NCBI RefSeq assembly: GCF_003952425.1
Contig: NZ_CP034449.1
Span: 1,860,001-1,924,000 of the forward strand
Source: Mesorhizobium sp. M2A.F.Ca.ET.046.03.2.1
GTDB lineage: Bacteria > Pseudomonadota > Alphaproteobacteria > Rhizobiales > Rhizobiaceae
Direction of reading: 5' to 3'
Length of the DNA: 64,000 nucleotides
Each line of letters starts with the position of its first letter. Position 1 is the first letter of the stretch. Of the stretch, positions 1 to 8,134 are shown one piece after another. The translations under genes and the position numbers were made by a program. The notes under the pieces are model-generated. The model was not told where the DNA came from, did no database searches, and saw only the letters and a list, made by a program, of their open reading frames with translations.

Positions 1-13
1 ATGGTTTTTGTTT

Positions 14-50
14 CGGTGCGGCGGCGGGGTTTTGACCCGCCGCCGCACCG
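14..50. repeat. Perfect GC-rich hairpin, 15-bp stem
   Basis: The arms at 14-28 and 36-50 are perfectly complementary around a 7-base loop. No T-run follows on either strand, so it is not a textbook intrinsic terminator. It may mark the end of the gene to the left of the window, or be a REP-type element. It lies about 85 bases before the first gene. Confidence 0.6.
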
Positions 51-134
51 GCGCAAGAAAAAATTGGCTTTTCGGTGCTTTAGTGTCCGGGGACGGCACT
101 GTGCGCCGACAGACAAACTGATCGAGACAGCCGG

Positions 135-1058
135 GTGGGCATCTATCTCCCGATCGCGGAAATTTCCGTCAACGTCTTCGTGCTGCTGGCGATGGGCGCG
201 GCGGTGGGCTTCCTGTCGGGCATGTTCGGGGTCGGCGGCGGCTTCCTCATCACGCCGCTTTTGATCTTCTACAACATCCCGCCCGCGATCGCGGTCGCCA
301 CCGGCGCCAACCAGGTCATCGCCTCTTCCTTCTCCGGCGCGCTCTCGCACTTCAAGCGCGGCACGCTCGACTTCAAGCTGGGCGGCGTGCTGCTGGCCGG
401 CGGCATTGTCGGCTCGACCGCGGGCATCTACGTCTTCGCGCTGTTGCGCCGGCTCGGCCAGCTCGACCTCTTCATCTCGCTGCTCTACGTGGTGCTGCTC
501 GGCACGGTCGGCGGGCTGATGCTGGTCGAGAGCCTCAACGCGCTGCGCGCCAGCCGCAGCGGCGCGGCGCCCGTGCTGAAGAAATCCGGCCAGCATAACT
601 GGATCCACCGGCTGCCGTTCAAGATGCGCTTCCGCGCCTCCAAGCTGTTCGTCAGCGTCATCCCGGTGCTCGGGCTCGGCGCCGGGATCGGCTTCCTGTC
701 GTCGATCATGGGCGTCGGCGGCGGCTTCATCATGGTGCCGGCGCTGATCTACCTGCTCAAGGTGCCGACCAATGTCGTTATCGGCACCTCGCTGTTCCAG
801 ATCATCTTCACCTCGGCCTACACCACGCTGGTGCATGCCACGACCAACCAGACGGTCGACGTGATCCTGGCCTTCCTGCTGATGGCCGGCGGCGTCGCCG
901 GCGCGCAATATGGCGCCAAGGCCGGCCAGAGGCTGCGCGGCGAGCAGCTGCGCGCGCTTTTGGCGATGCTGGTGCTGGCCGTCGCCATCCGCCTTGCCGT
1001 CGATCTCTTCGTGACGCCGCCAAATCTCTATTCGCTGTCCGCCGCGGGCCTCAACTGA
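135..1058 (+). CDS. TSUP (TauE/SafE) family permease, probable sulfite/organosulfonate exporter
   Basis: An inner-membrane transporter of the 4-toluene sulfonate uptake permease family. Members move sulfite, sulfoacetate or related sulfur anions. The 307-residue product shows the family's internal duplication: a glycine-rich motif FGVGGGFLITPLL at residues 31-43 is repeated as MGVGGGFIMVPAL at 192-204, each within a block of hydrophobic helices. The start is a GTG just ahead of the first membrane helix. Its stop overlaps the ATG of the next gene (TGATG), so the two are probably translationally coupled. The substrate is inferred from context: a SoeABC-like sulfite dehydrogenase lies about 3 kb downstream. 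Confidence 0.9.
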   Translation: MGIYLPIAEISVNVFVLLAMGAAVGFLSGMFGVGGGFLITPLLIFYNIPPAIAVATGANQVIASSFSGALSHFKRGTLDFKLGGVLLAGGIVGSTAGIYVFALLRRLGQLDLFISLLYVVLLGTVGGLMLVESLNALRASRSGAAPVLKKSGQHNWIHRLPFKMRFRASKLFVSVIPVLGLGAGIGFLSSIMGVGGGFIMVPALIYLLKVPTNVVIGTSLFQIIFTSAYTTLVHATTNQTVDVILAFLLMAGGVAGAQYGAKAGQRLRGEQLRALLAMLVLAVAIRLAVDLFVTPPNLYSLSAAGLN

Positions 1059-1849
1059 TGGCGGGATTGAGAGCGTTTGGAGCCGCCGCCTCGTTGTCGA
1101 TGCTCTTTGCCCTTTCCCCGGCGACGGCGCAGGCGCCGCCCACCGAAAGCATCCAGATCGGCCTTTCGACCGACGCGATCTCCATCACGGCGGGCTTCTC
1201 CGGCGCCGACCTCACCATCTTCGGATCGCTGGAAAATCCCGACCCGCTGATCGCCAGACAGGGCCGCTACGACGTGGTCGTCGTGCTCGAAGGGCCGCCG
1301 CGCCCGGTCGTGGTGCGGCGCAAGGACCGCGTGCTCGGCGTCTGGATCAACCTGGACTCCGAAACCTTCGAGAACGTGCCTGTCTCCTATTCCGTCGCGA
1401 CGACGCGGCCGCTGCAGGACATCGCCGAGCCCGCCAAATACAAGCAGCTCTCGCTCGGGGCGCAGAACCTCTACATGAAGCCCGCCGACGAGACCGACAG
1501 CCCGGCGACGATCCAGGAATTCACCGCCGCGCTGCGCGAGCGCAAGGCAGCGACAGGCCTCTACAGCGAGAATGTCGGCGGCGTGCAGTTCCTGTCTCAG
1601 AACCTGTTTCGCGCCACGGTGAGGCTCGCGCCGAACGTGCCAGTCGGAACCCACAAGGCCCGCGCGTTCCTGTTCAAGAGCGGCATGTTCGTCAAGGAAA
1701 GCTCGGCCCAGCTCGAGATCCGAAAATCGGGCTTCGAGCAGTCGGTCTTCCGGGTCGCGCATGATTATTCCTTCCTCTACGGCGTGTTCGCCATATCGCT
1801 CGCCATGCTGACCGGCTGGCTAGGTCGGATTATCTTCCGCAAGGATTGA
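1058..1849 (+). CDS. TIGR02186-type membrane-anchored periplasmic protein
   Basis: A 263-residue protein with an N-terminal signal peptide (residues 1 to about 25, ending ATAQA), a long soluble and presumably periplasmic region, and one membrane helix near the C-terminus (about residues 240-258) followed by a short basic tail. It matches my recollection of the alphaproteobacterial family TIGR02186, often encoded beside TauE/SafE permeases. No catalytic motif is visible and the function is unknown. It starts inside the stop codon of the TSUP gene, so an accessory role in the exporter is likely. Confidence 0.8.
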   Translation: MAGLRAFGAAASLSMLFALSPATAQAPPTESIQIGLSTDAISITAGFSGADLTIFGSLENPDPLIARQGRYDVVVVLEGPPRPVVVRRKDRVLGVWINLDSETFENVPVSYSVATTRPLQDIAEPAKYKQLSLGAQNLYMKPADETDSPATIQEFTAALRERKAATGLYSENVGGVQFLSQNLFRATVRLAPNVPVGTHKARAFLFKSGMFVKESSAQLEIRKSGFEQSVFRVAHDYSFLYGVFAISLAMLTGWLGRIIFRKD

Positions 1850-1854
1850 AGACA

Positions 1855-1881
1855 CGGGAAAAATGGAAGACCATTTTCCCG
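1855..1881. terminator. Hairpin after the TSUP/TIGR02186 pair, possible terminator
   Basis: Arms CGGGAAAAATGG and CCATTTTCCCG pair with one bulged A, six bases after the stop codon. There is no long T-run after it, so termination is only probable. A second, weaker hairpin follows at about 1881-1899. Confidence 0.4.
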
Positions 1882-2028
1882 CAAAGGGTTTCCCTGCGGG
1901 CGATCATGCGATAAACCGCCGCCTCCCAACCCAAAGGTAAACAAGCACAATCTGTTCGGCAGAGCGGTCCGGCCATCCGGACGACGGCGCGCTTGGCGTC
2001 CCTGCCACAAGGTAACGAGGAGGCTGCG

Positions 2029-3285
2029 ATGCAATCAGCATTCGGCGGCATCGATTTCGGCACGTCCAATTCCACCGTGGGGGTGATCCGCGACGGCCGG
2101 GCGCGACTGGTGGCGCTGGAGGGCGAGCAACCCACTCTGCCGAGCGCCGTGTTCTTCAACTTCGAGGACGGCTACACTTATTTCGGCCGCCGCGCGATCA
2201 GCGACTATACCGATAGCATCGAAGGCCGTCTGATGCGCTCTCTGAAGAGCGTGCTCGGCAGCTCGCTCGCCAATGAGAAGACCCGCATCAAGGCGCGCCA
2301 GATCGGCTTCATCGACATTATCGGCATGTTCGTCGGCCATCTGAAGAAGCGGCTCGAAGAAGACGCCGGCGGTCCGGTCGAGAACGTGGTGCTCGGCCGG
2401 CCCGTGCAGTTCGTCGACGAGGACACGGCCGCCGATGCGAAGGCGCAGGGCGAATTGGAGAAGGCCGCGCGCGCGCAAGGCTTCAAGCACATCGCCTTCC
2501 AGTTCGAGCCGATCGCGGCGGCGCTCGACTACGAGCAGAAGGTCACCCGCGAGGAGCTGGCGCTGATCGTCGACATGGGCGGCGGCACCTCCGATTTCTC
2601 GATCGTGCGGGTCTCGCCGGAGCGCGCGCGCTCGACCGACCGCAAGGCGGACATCCTCGCCAATCGCGGCATCCATATCGGCGGCACCGATTTCGACCGG
2701 CTGCTCAGCATCTCCCATGTCATGCCCGAGCTCGGCTATCTGACGCGGACCAAGGACCACAAGCGCAATCTGCCGGCGGCCTATTTCATCGACCTGGCGA
2801 CCTGGCAGCGCATCAACCTCGTCTACACCGCCAAGGCGATGTCGGATCTTCGCCAGATCCGCTACGAGGCCGAGCGCGCCGACCTCGTCGACCGCTTCAT
2901 CCATGTCGTCGAGCACCGCTACGGCCACGCAATTGCCGGCCTGGTCGAAAGGGCTAAGATCGCGCTGACCGACCAGTCCTCGGCCGAGGTGAAGGTGTCG
3001 CTGCCCGGCGCGCGCTTTGCGGCCGAGATCACGCGCGGAGGCCTCGAGGAGACCATCGCGAACGACATCGAACGCGTGACCGCGACGGTCAGGCAGACGA
3101 TCGCCGACGCCGGCGTCGATGCCTCGGCCATCACTGCCGTGTTCCTCACCGGCGGTTCGACCGCCATCCCGCTGGCGAAGCGGGAAATCCTGTCGCTGGT
3201 GCCGCAGGCAGCCGTCATCGAAGGCGACATGTTCGGCTCGGTCGGCCTTGGCCTCGCGCTGGATGCGCAGCGCAAATACGCGTGA
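2029..3285 (+). CDS. Hsp70 family protein, YegD type
   Basis: A 418-residue actin-like ATPase of the Hsp70 superfamily. The phosphate-1 motif IDFGTSNSTVGV begins at about residue 8, phosphate-2 (DMGGGTSDFSIV) lies near 182-193, and the adenosine motif (LTGGSTAIPLAK) is near 377-388. It is much shorter than DnaK and lacks a recognisable substrate-binding C-terminal domain, as in E. coli YegD. The start was set at the ATG after an AACGAGGAGG ribosome site; an upstream TTG would add 12 residues without such a site. No J-domain or GrpE partner is adjacent. It converges directly on the LysR gene with no intergenic base. The client is unknown. Confidence 0.9.
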   Translation: MQSAFGGIDFGTSNSTVGVIRDGRARLVALEGEQPTLPSAVFFNFEDGYTYFGRRAISDYTDSIEGRLMRSLKSVLGSSLANEKTRIKARQIGFIDIIGMFVGHLKKRLEEDAGGPVENVVLGRPVQFVDEDTAADAKAQGELEKAARAQGFKHIAFQFEPIAAALDYEQKVTREELALIVDMGGGTSDFSIVRVSPERARSTDRKADILANRGIHIGGTDFDRLLSISHVMPELGYLTRTKDHKRNLPAAYFIDLATWQRINLVYTAKAMSDLRQIRYEAERADLVDRFIHVVEHRYGHAIAGLVERAKIALTDQSSAEVKVSLPGARFAAEITRGGLEETIANDIERVTATVRQTIADAGVDASAITAVFLTGGSTAIPLAKREILSLVPQAAVIEGDMFGSVGLGLALDAQRKYA

Positions 3286-4191
3286 TTATTCGGCGTTTGC
3301 CGGCGCGTCCGCCCGGCCGGTGAGATGCGCCTTCAGCGCCATCTGGGCGAGGCTCGCCTGGCGGTCGCGGTGTGTGATCATGGCGAAGTCGCGCTTCGGC
3401 AATTCCACCGGCACGGCCCTGAGGCTCCCCTCCGCCAGGGAGCGCGCGACGACGAGTTCCGAGATGATCGTGGCGCCCGCGCCGGCCTCGACCGCCTGGC
3501 GCACTGCCTCGTTGCTGGGCAGAACCAGGAATATCTGCAGCTCCGCCGGCGGAACGCCCTGGCTGTGCGCGAAATCCTCCAGCGCCTCGCGCGTGCCCGA
3601 CCCGCCTTCCCTGATGATCCAGCGCAGCGCCCTGATGTCGAGGTTTCCCGCCCGCGTCATCGGGATCTCGGGATGCGAGCGCGCCACCACCAGCATCATG
3701 CGGTCCTCGTCGACCGTGGCGCGACGCAGGATGTCGGACTCGGTACGGCCCTCGACCAGGCCGAAATCGGCGCGGCCGTCCAGCACATTGGTCTCGACCT
3801 GCCTGGTGTTGCCGATGGTCACGTTCAGCTTCACCGCAGGATAGGCCTCGTGGAAGGCAGCCAGGCGACGCGGCAGCCAGTAGCTGGCGATGGTCTGGCT
3901 GGCCGCGATCGACAGGCTGCCGGCGACGGTCTGCGAGACATCCTCCAGCACGCCACGCGCAGCCGCGGCGCGATCCAGGACCGCCTTCGCCTCCGGCAGG
4001 AAGCGGTGGCCGGTCTCTGCTAGTTCGATGTTGCGGCCGACCCGGTTGAACAGGCGCACGTCGTGCTGGGTTTCGAGCGCGCGGATAGCCGCCGACGCAG
4101 CCGACTGCGAGATGCCGAGCCGCTCGGCGGCCTTGGTCATGTGGCCATGCTCGGCGACGGCGACGAAGATGCGCAACTGGTCGAGGGTCAT
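3286..4191 (-). CDS. LysR-family regulator, CysL/YeiE-like
   Basis: A 301-residue LysR-type regulator: winged helix-turn-helix in residues 1-60 (TKAAERLGISQSAASAAIRAL), then an effector-binding domain. The latter has ASQTIASYWLPRRL, VTIGNTRQVE, DFGLVEG and IIREGGSGTRE, the pattern of the CysL/YeiE/CbbR branch. YeiE of enterobacteria is reported to sense sulfite. The gene is divergent from the SoeABC-like operon, the usual placement for a LysR activator of its neighbour. An inverted repeat lies in the shared promoter region. The start at the second ATG removes six unlikely residues. Sulfite as effector is inference. Confidence 0.88.
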   Translation of the reverse strand: MTLDQLRIFVAVAEHGHMTKAAERLGISQSAASAAIRALETQHDVRLFNRVGRNIELAETGHRFLPEAKAVLDRAAAARGVLEDVSQTVAGSLSIAASQTIASYWLPRRLAAFHEAYPAVKLNVTIGNTRQVETNVLDGRADFGLVEGRTESDILRRATVDEDRMMLVVARSHPEIPMTRAGNLDIRALRWIIREGGSGTREALEDFAHSQGVPPAELQIFLVLPSNEAVRQAVEAGAGATIISELVVARSLAEGSLRAVPVELPKRDFAMITHRDRQASLAQMALKAHLTGRADAPANAE

Positions 4192-4221
4192 AGCGCAACT
4201 AAGAAGCAAAATCGATCGGAA

Positions 4222-4240
4222 TTACAAGAGCTGCTTGTTA
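4222..4240. promoter_or_regulatory. Candidate LysR operator in the divergent promoter region
   Basis: A near-perfect dyad, TTACAAG-AGCTG-CTTGTTA, with one arm mismatch, lies in the 124-base space between the LysR gene and the small ORF/soeA unit. Its size and position suit a LysR-type recognition site. Downstream is an AT-rich stretch (4248-4285) that could hold the promoter for the oxidoreductase operon. Confidence 0.45.
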
Positions 4241-4315
4241 GACGGATCAATTGCTTTGTTCTAAGTTTTTAGCTGGACTTGGAAAAAATTGGTCGCCAGA
4301 GGCCAAGAGTGGGAA

Positions 4316-4474
4316 ATGGCAGGGCGCTTCAAATCCCTATTCGCGCATTGGAGCCGCCGGCTGAAGCGGCAGCTTGCCGGCGAGCGCTATCATCCTGAAC
4401 TTCACTACATGCGCGGCCCGGGGCCTAAGACGAAGGCCAAGATGGCGAACGGCAAGAGCGTTCGCCAATCATGA
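4316..4474 (+). CDS. Small basic protein overlapping the soeA start
   Basis: A 52-codon frame rich in Lys and Arg (begins MAGRFKSLFAHW, ends KSVRQS). Its stop overlaps the next ATG in an ATGA arrangement, which suggests translational coupling and makes it more than a chance frame. An upstream GTG-type start (4289) would lengthen it by nine residues. I do not recognise a family. It could be a coupling leader or a small maturation or assembly factor for the molybdoenzyme; both are guesses. Confidence 0.45.
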   Translation: MAGRFKSLFAHWSRRLKRQLAGERYHPELHYMRGPGPKTKAKMANGKSVRQS

Positions 4475-7401
4475 GCAACGCCGCGCCGCGCGGCGCCAAT
4501 TCCGCACCCTCGCAACGGCCTCTTTCCGACACTCACGCGCCAAATGAGGGCGACGGCGTCGAGACTTCGCCCAGCGTCTCCGACCGCGTCGCCAAGACCA
4601 CCTGCTATATGTGCGCCTGCCGCTGCGGCATCGACGTCCACATCAAGGACGGCAAGGTCCGCTACATCAACGGCAACAAGGACCATCCGGTGAACCGCGG
4701 TGTGATCTGCGGCAAGGGCAGCGCCGGCATCATGCAGCATTACAGCCCGGCGCGGCTGAAGAAACCGCTGCTGCGCACAGGCCCGCGCGGCTCGGGCGAA
4801 TTCCGTGAGATCGAATGGGACGAGGCGCTGACCATCGCCACCGAGAGGCTGTCGGCGATCCGCCGCACCGATCCGAAAAAACTCGCCTTCTTCACCGGAC
4901 GCGACCAGTCGCAATCGCTGACCGGCTGGTGGGCGTCGAAATTCGGCACGCCGAACTTCGCCGCGCATGGCGGCTTCTGCTCGGTCAACATGGCGGCCGG
5001 CGGGCTCTACACGATCGGCGGCTCGTTCTGGGAGTTCGGCGAACCCGACTGGGACAACACCCGATATTTCATGCTGTTCGGCGTTGCCGAGGACCATGAC
5101 TCCAACCCGATCAAGATCGGCCTCGGCAAGCTCAAGGCGCGCGGCGCCAAGGTGGTTTCGATCAACCCGTGCCGCACCGGCTACAATGCCATCGCCGACG
5201 ACTGGATCGGCATCAGGCCGGGCACCGACGGCCTGTTCGTGCTGGCGCTGGTCCACGACCTGCTCAAGGCCGGCCGCGTCGATCTCGACTATCTGCTGCG
5301 CTACACCAACGCGACGGTGCTGGTCGTGCAGGAGCCGGGCGCTGCCGACGACGGACTCTTTGTGCGCGACGCCGACGGCAACCCGCTGGCTTGGGACAGG
5401 GTGGCCAAGCATCCGGTCAATGCAGCCGATCCCGAAGCAAAGCCGGCGCTGACCGGCGGCTACGACGTCGGCGGGCGGCACTGCGTGCCGGTGTTCCAGC
5501 TCATCGCCGATCGCTATCTGGACGACAGCTACTCGCCCGACGCGGTCGCCGCGCGCTGCGGCGTCGGCGCCGACACGATCCGGCGGATCGCGGCGGAGTT
5601 GGCGCATGTCGCCTTCGAGCAGACGATCGAGCTGCCGATCGCCTGGACCGACTGGGCGGGCCGGCGGCATGAGACGATCAAGGGGCGGCCGGTGTCGATG
5701 CATGCCATGCGCGGCATCTCGGCCCATTCCAACGGCTTTCACACCTGCCGCGCCATCCATTTGCTGCAGGTTCTGCTCGGCACGGTGGACGTTCCGGGTG
5801 GCTTCCGCTTCAAGCCGCCCTATCCGCGCTGCGCGCCGCCGGGACCGAAGCCATGCGGAAAAAACGCCCAGCCGATGACGCCGCTGGACGGCGTGCCGCT
5901 CGGCTTCGTCTGCGGACCGGATGATCTTCTTGTCGACGAGGCCGGCCGGCCTGTCCGCATCGACAAGGCCTATTCCTGGGAAGCGCCTTTGGCCGCGCAT
6001 GGGCTGATGCACACGGTGATCCGCAACGCCTGGGCCGGCGATCCTTATCCGATCGACACGCTGATGATGTACATGTCGAACATGGCGTGGAACTCGTCGA
6101 TGAACACGGTCGAGACCATTGCCATGCTGACCGACAAGGACGAGGCCGGCGCCTACAAGATCCCCTTCATCATCTATTCCGACGCCTATTATTCCGAGAC
6201 CGTGCCGTTCGCCGACCTGGTGCTGCCCGACACCACCTATCTCGAACGGCACGACTGCATCAGCCTGCTCGACCGGCCGATCAGCCATGCCGACGGCGCC
6301 GCCGACGCCATTCGCCACCCCGTGGTGCAGCCGGATCGCGACGTGCGGCCGTTCCAGTCGGTGCTGATCGAACTCGGCGCGCGGCTCGGCCTGCCTTGCT
6401 TCGTCAACGAGGACGGCTCGGCGACATACCGCGACTATGCCGACTACATCGTCAACCATCAGCGCACGCCCGGCATCGGCCCTCTAGCCGGCTGGCGCGG
6501 CAAGGATGGTGGCTCGATCGGCAAGGGCGACGTCAACCCAGACCAGTTGCAGCGCTACATCGACAATGGCGGCTTCTGGCACCACGATTTTTCCGACGAC
6601 CAGCGCTATTACAAGATGGGCAACCGCGCCTATCTCGATTTCGCGGTCGAGATGGGTTTCATCCCCTGCGCAGAGCCGATCGTCTTCCAGCTTTACTCGG
6701 AGCCGATCCAACGGTTCAGGCTGGCAGCGCGTGGCCACGGCAAGGTGCAGCCACCCGACGCCGAACGCGGCCGCATCGAAGCCTATATGGACCCGCTGCC
6801 GTTCTGGTACGCGCCCTTCGAGGACGACGCCGTCGACCTTGAAAGATATCCGCTGCATGCGCTGACGCAGCGACCGATGCATATGTACCATTCCTGGGGT
6901 TCGCAGAATGCGTGGCTGCGGCAGATCACCAGCCAGAACCGGCTGTTCGTGCATCGCCAGACGGCCAGCAAGCTCGGCCTTGCCGACGACGACTGGGTTT
7001 GGATCGAAAGCATCAACGGAAGGGTGAAGGGCCAGATCAAGCTGATCGACGGCGTCAACCCGGACACGGTGTGGACCTGGAACGCGATCGGCAAGCGGCG
7101 CGGCAGCTGGGCGCTGAAGGACGATGCGGCCGAGAGCAATCGCGGCTTCCTGCTCAACCACATCATCGGCGACCAGACATCGGCCGATGCCAACGGCAAG
7201 CGCTATTCGAATTCCGATCCGGTCACGGGACAGGCGGCGTGGTTCGACGTGCGCGTGCGGATCGTCAAATGCTCGGCCGAGGAAGCCGGCTTCACCGAAC
7301 CGCAATTCGAGCGTTTTGCTCAGCCGCCGCATTTCGAACCGTCGCCCGACGTACTTCGCTTCGGCGCGGAATTCCGCATGAAAAGGGAAGCCGCCGAATG
7401 A
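4471..7401 (+). CDS. soeA: Cytoplasmic molybdopterin oxidoreductase, SoeA-like sulfite dehydrogenase catalytic subunit
   Basis: A 976-residue DMSO-reductase-family enzyme. The N-terminal iron-sulfur ligands are C45, C48, C52 and C80 (CX2CX3CX27C). A conserved segment HGGFCSVNMAAGG follows, whose C170 is the likely molybdenum ligand; the C-terminal molydopterin-binding domain is complete. There is no twin-arginine signal, so it should act in the cytoplasm, as SoeA does and unlike periplasmic PsrA/PhsA. With the following ferredoxin and DmsC-like subunits it forms a three-subunit complex that would oxidise sulfite to sulfate and reduce quinone. The sulfite assignment rests on family resemblance plus the nearby TSUP exporter and YeiE-like regulator. 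Another DmsA/PsrA-type substrate is possible. Confidence 0.8.
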   Translation: MSNAAPRGANSAPSQRPLSDTHAPNEGDGVETSPSVSDRVAKTTCYMCACRCGIDVHIKDGKVRYINGNKDHPVNRGVICGKGSAGIMQHYSPARLKKPLLRTGPRGSGEFREIEWDEALTIATERLSAIRRTDPKKLAFFTGRDQSQSLTGWWASKFGTPNFAAHGGFCSVNMAAGGLYTIGGSFWEFGEPDWDNTRYFMLFGVAEDHDSNPIKIGLGKLKARGAKVVSINPCRTGYNAIADDWIGIRPGTDGLFVLALVHDLLKAGRVDLDYLLRYTNATVLVVQEPGAADDGLFVRDADGNPLAWDRVAKHPVNAADPEAKPALTGGYDVGGRHCVPVFQLIADRYLDDSYSPDAVAARCGVGADTIRRIAAELAHVAFEQTIELPIAWTDWAGRRHETIKGRPVSMHAMRGISAHSNGFHTCRAIHLLQVLLGTVDVPGGFRFKPPYPRCAPPGPKPCGKNAQPMTPLDGVPLGFVCGPDDLLVDEAGRPVRIDKAYSWEAPLAAHGLMHTVIRNAWAGDPYPIDTLMMYMSNMAWNSSMNTVETIAMLTDKDEAGAYKIPFIIYSDAYYSETVPFADLVLPDTTYLERHDCISLLDRPISHADGAADAIRHPVVQPDRDVRPFQSVLIELGARLGLPCFVNEDGSATYRDYADYIVNHQRTPGIGPLAGWRGKDGGSIGKGDVNPDQLQRYIDNGGFWHHDFSDDQRYYKMGNRAYLDFAVEMGFIPCAEPIVFQLYSEPIQRFRLAARGHGKVQPPDAERGRIEAYMDPLPFWYAPFEDDAVDLERYPLHALTQRPMHMYHSWGSQNAWLRQITSQNRLFVHRQTASKLGLADDDWVWIESINGRVKGQIKLIDGVNPDTVWTWNAIGKRRGSWALKDDAAESNRGFLLNHIIGDQTSADANGKRYSNSDPVTGQAAWFDVRVRIVKCSAEEAGFTEPQFERFAQPPHFEPSPDVLRFGAEFRMKREAAE

Positions 7402-8132
7402 CCTGCCTTCCCGCCCAAACCGACAAGAAGCTCGGCCTCGTCATCGACCTCGACACCTGCGTCGGCTGCCAGGCCTGCGTCACCGCCTGCAAGGAGTGGA
7501 ACACCGGCGGCCATATGGCGCCGCTGACCGACATCGACCCTTATGGCGGACATGTTGACGGCGTCTGGTTCAACCGGGTGCATGCCTACGAGCACACGAC
7601 GGAGCGGGGCTGCCGGACAGTGAACTTCCCGCGCTCCTGCCTCCATTGCGAGCAGCCGGCCTGCGTCACCGTTTGCCCGACCGGCGCCTCCTACAAGCGC
7701 GCCTCCGACGGCATCGTGCTGGTCGACGAGGATAAATGCATCGGCTGCAAATTGTGCAGCTGGGCCTGCCCCTATGGCGCGCGCGAGTTCGACGCGGATG
7801 TCGGCGTCATGAAGAAATGCACGCTCTGCGTCGACCGTATCTACAACGACAATCTGGCCGAGGAAGATCGCGTGCCCGCCTGCGTCGCCGCCTGCCCGAC
7901 CAGCGCCCGGCATTTCGGCGATCTCGGCGATCCCACCTCGGCGATCTCGCAACTCGTCGAGGAGCGTGGCGGCGTGGCACTGATGCCGGAACTCGGCTAC
8001 AAGCCGACCAACCGCTATTTGCCGCCGCGCGCCCGCAGCGAACGGGCGGCGAAGGTCGACGCGCCCGCGCTGGAGCCGATCAAGGCCGAGGGCGGCTTTC
8101 TCGGTTGGATCGACCGCGTGCTTTCGAACTGA
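7398..8132 (+). CDS. soeB: Four-cluster ferredoxin subunit, SoeB-like
   Basis: A 244-residue electron-transfer subunit with four [4Fe-4S] motifs: C21/24/27/31, C81/84/89/93, C114/117/120/124 and C141/144/162/166. This is the DmsB/PsrB/SoeB arrangement that wires the molybdenum subunit to the membrane anchor. The ATG overlaps the stop of the catalytic gene (ATGA), implying coupled translation. A longer in-frame reading upstream is only the shadow of soeA. It has no export signal, in keeping with a cytoplasmic complex. Confidence 0.85.
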   Translation: MTCLPAQTDKKLGLVIDLDTCVGCQACVTACKEWNTGGHMAPLTDIDPYGGHVDGVWFNRVHAYEHTTERGCRTVNFPRSCLHCEQPACVTVCPTGASYKRASDGIVLVDEDKCIGCKLCSWACPYGAREFDADVGVMKKCTLCVDRIYNDNLAEEDRVPACVAACPTSARHFGDLGDPTSAISQLVEERGGVALMPELGYKPTNRYLPPRARSERAAKVDAPALEPIKAEGGFLGWIDRVLSN

Positions 8133-8134
8133 TC

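Noticed and set aside
14..50. Intrinsic terminator at the window start
   Set aside because: The stem is perfect, but neither strand has a T-run after it, so it is listed only as a hairpin.
4405..6459. 684-codon minus-strand frame opposite soeA
   Set aside because: An antisense shadow of a clear molybdoenzyme gene; no domain or start-site support.
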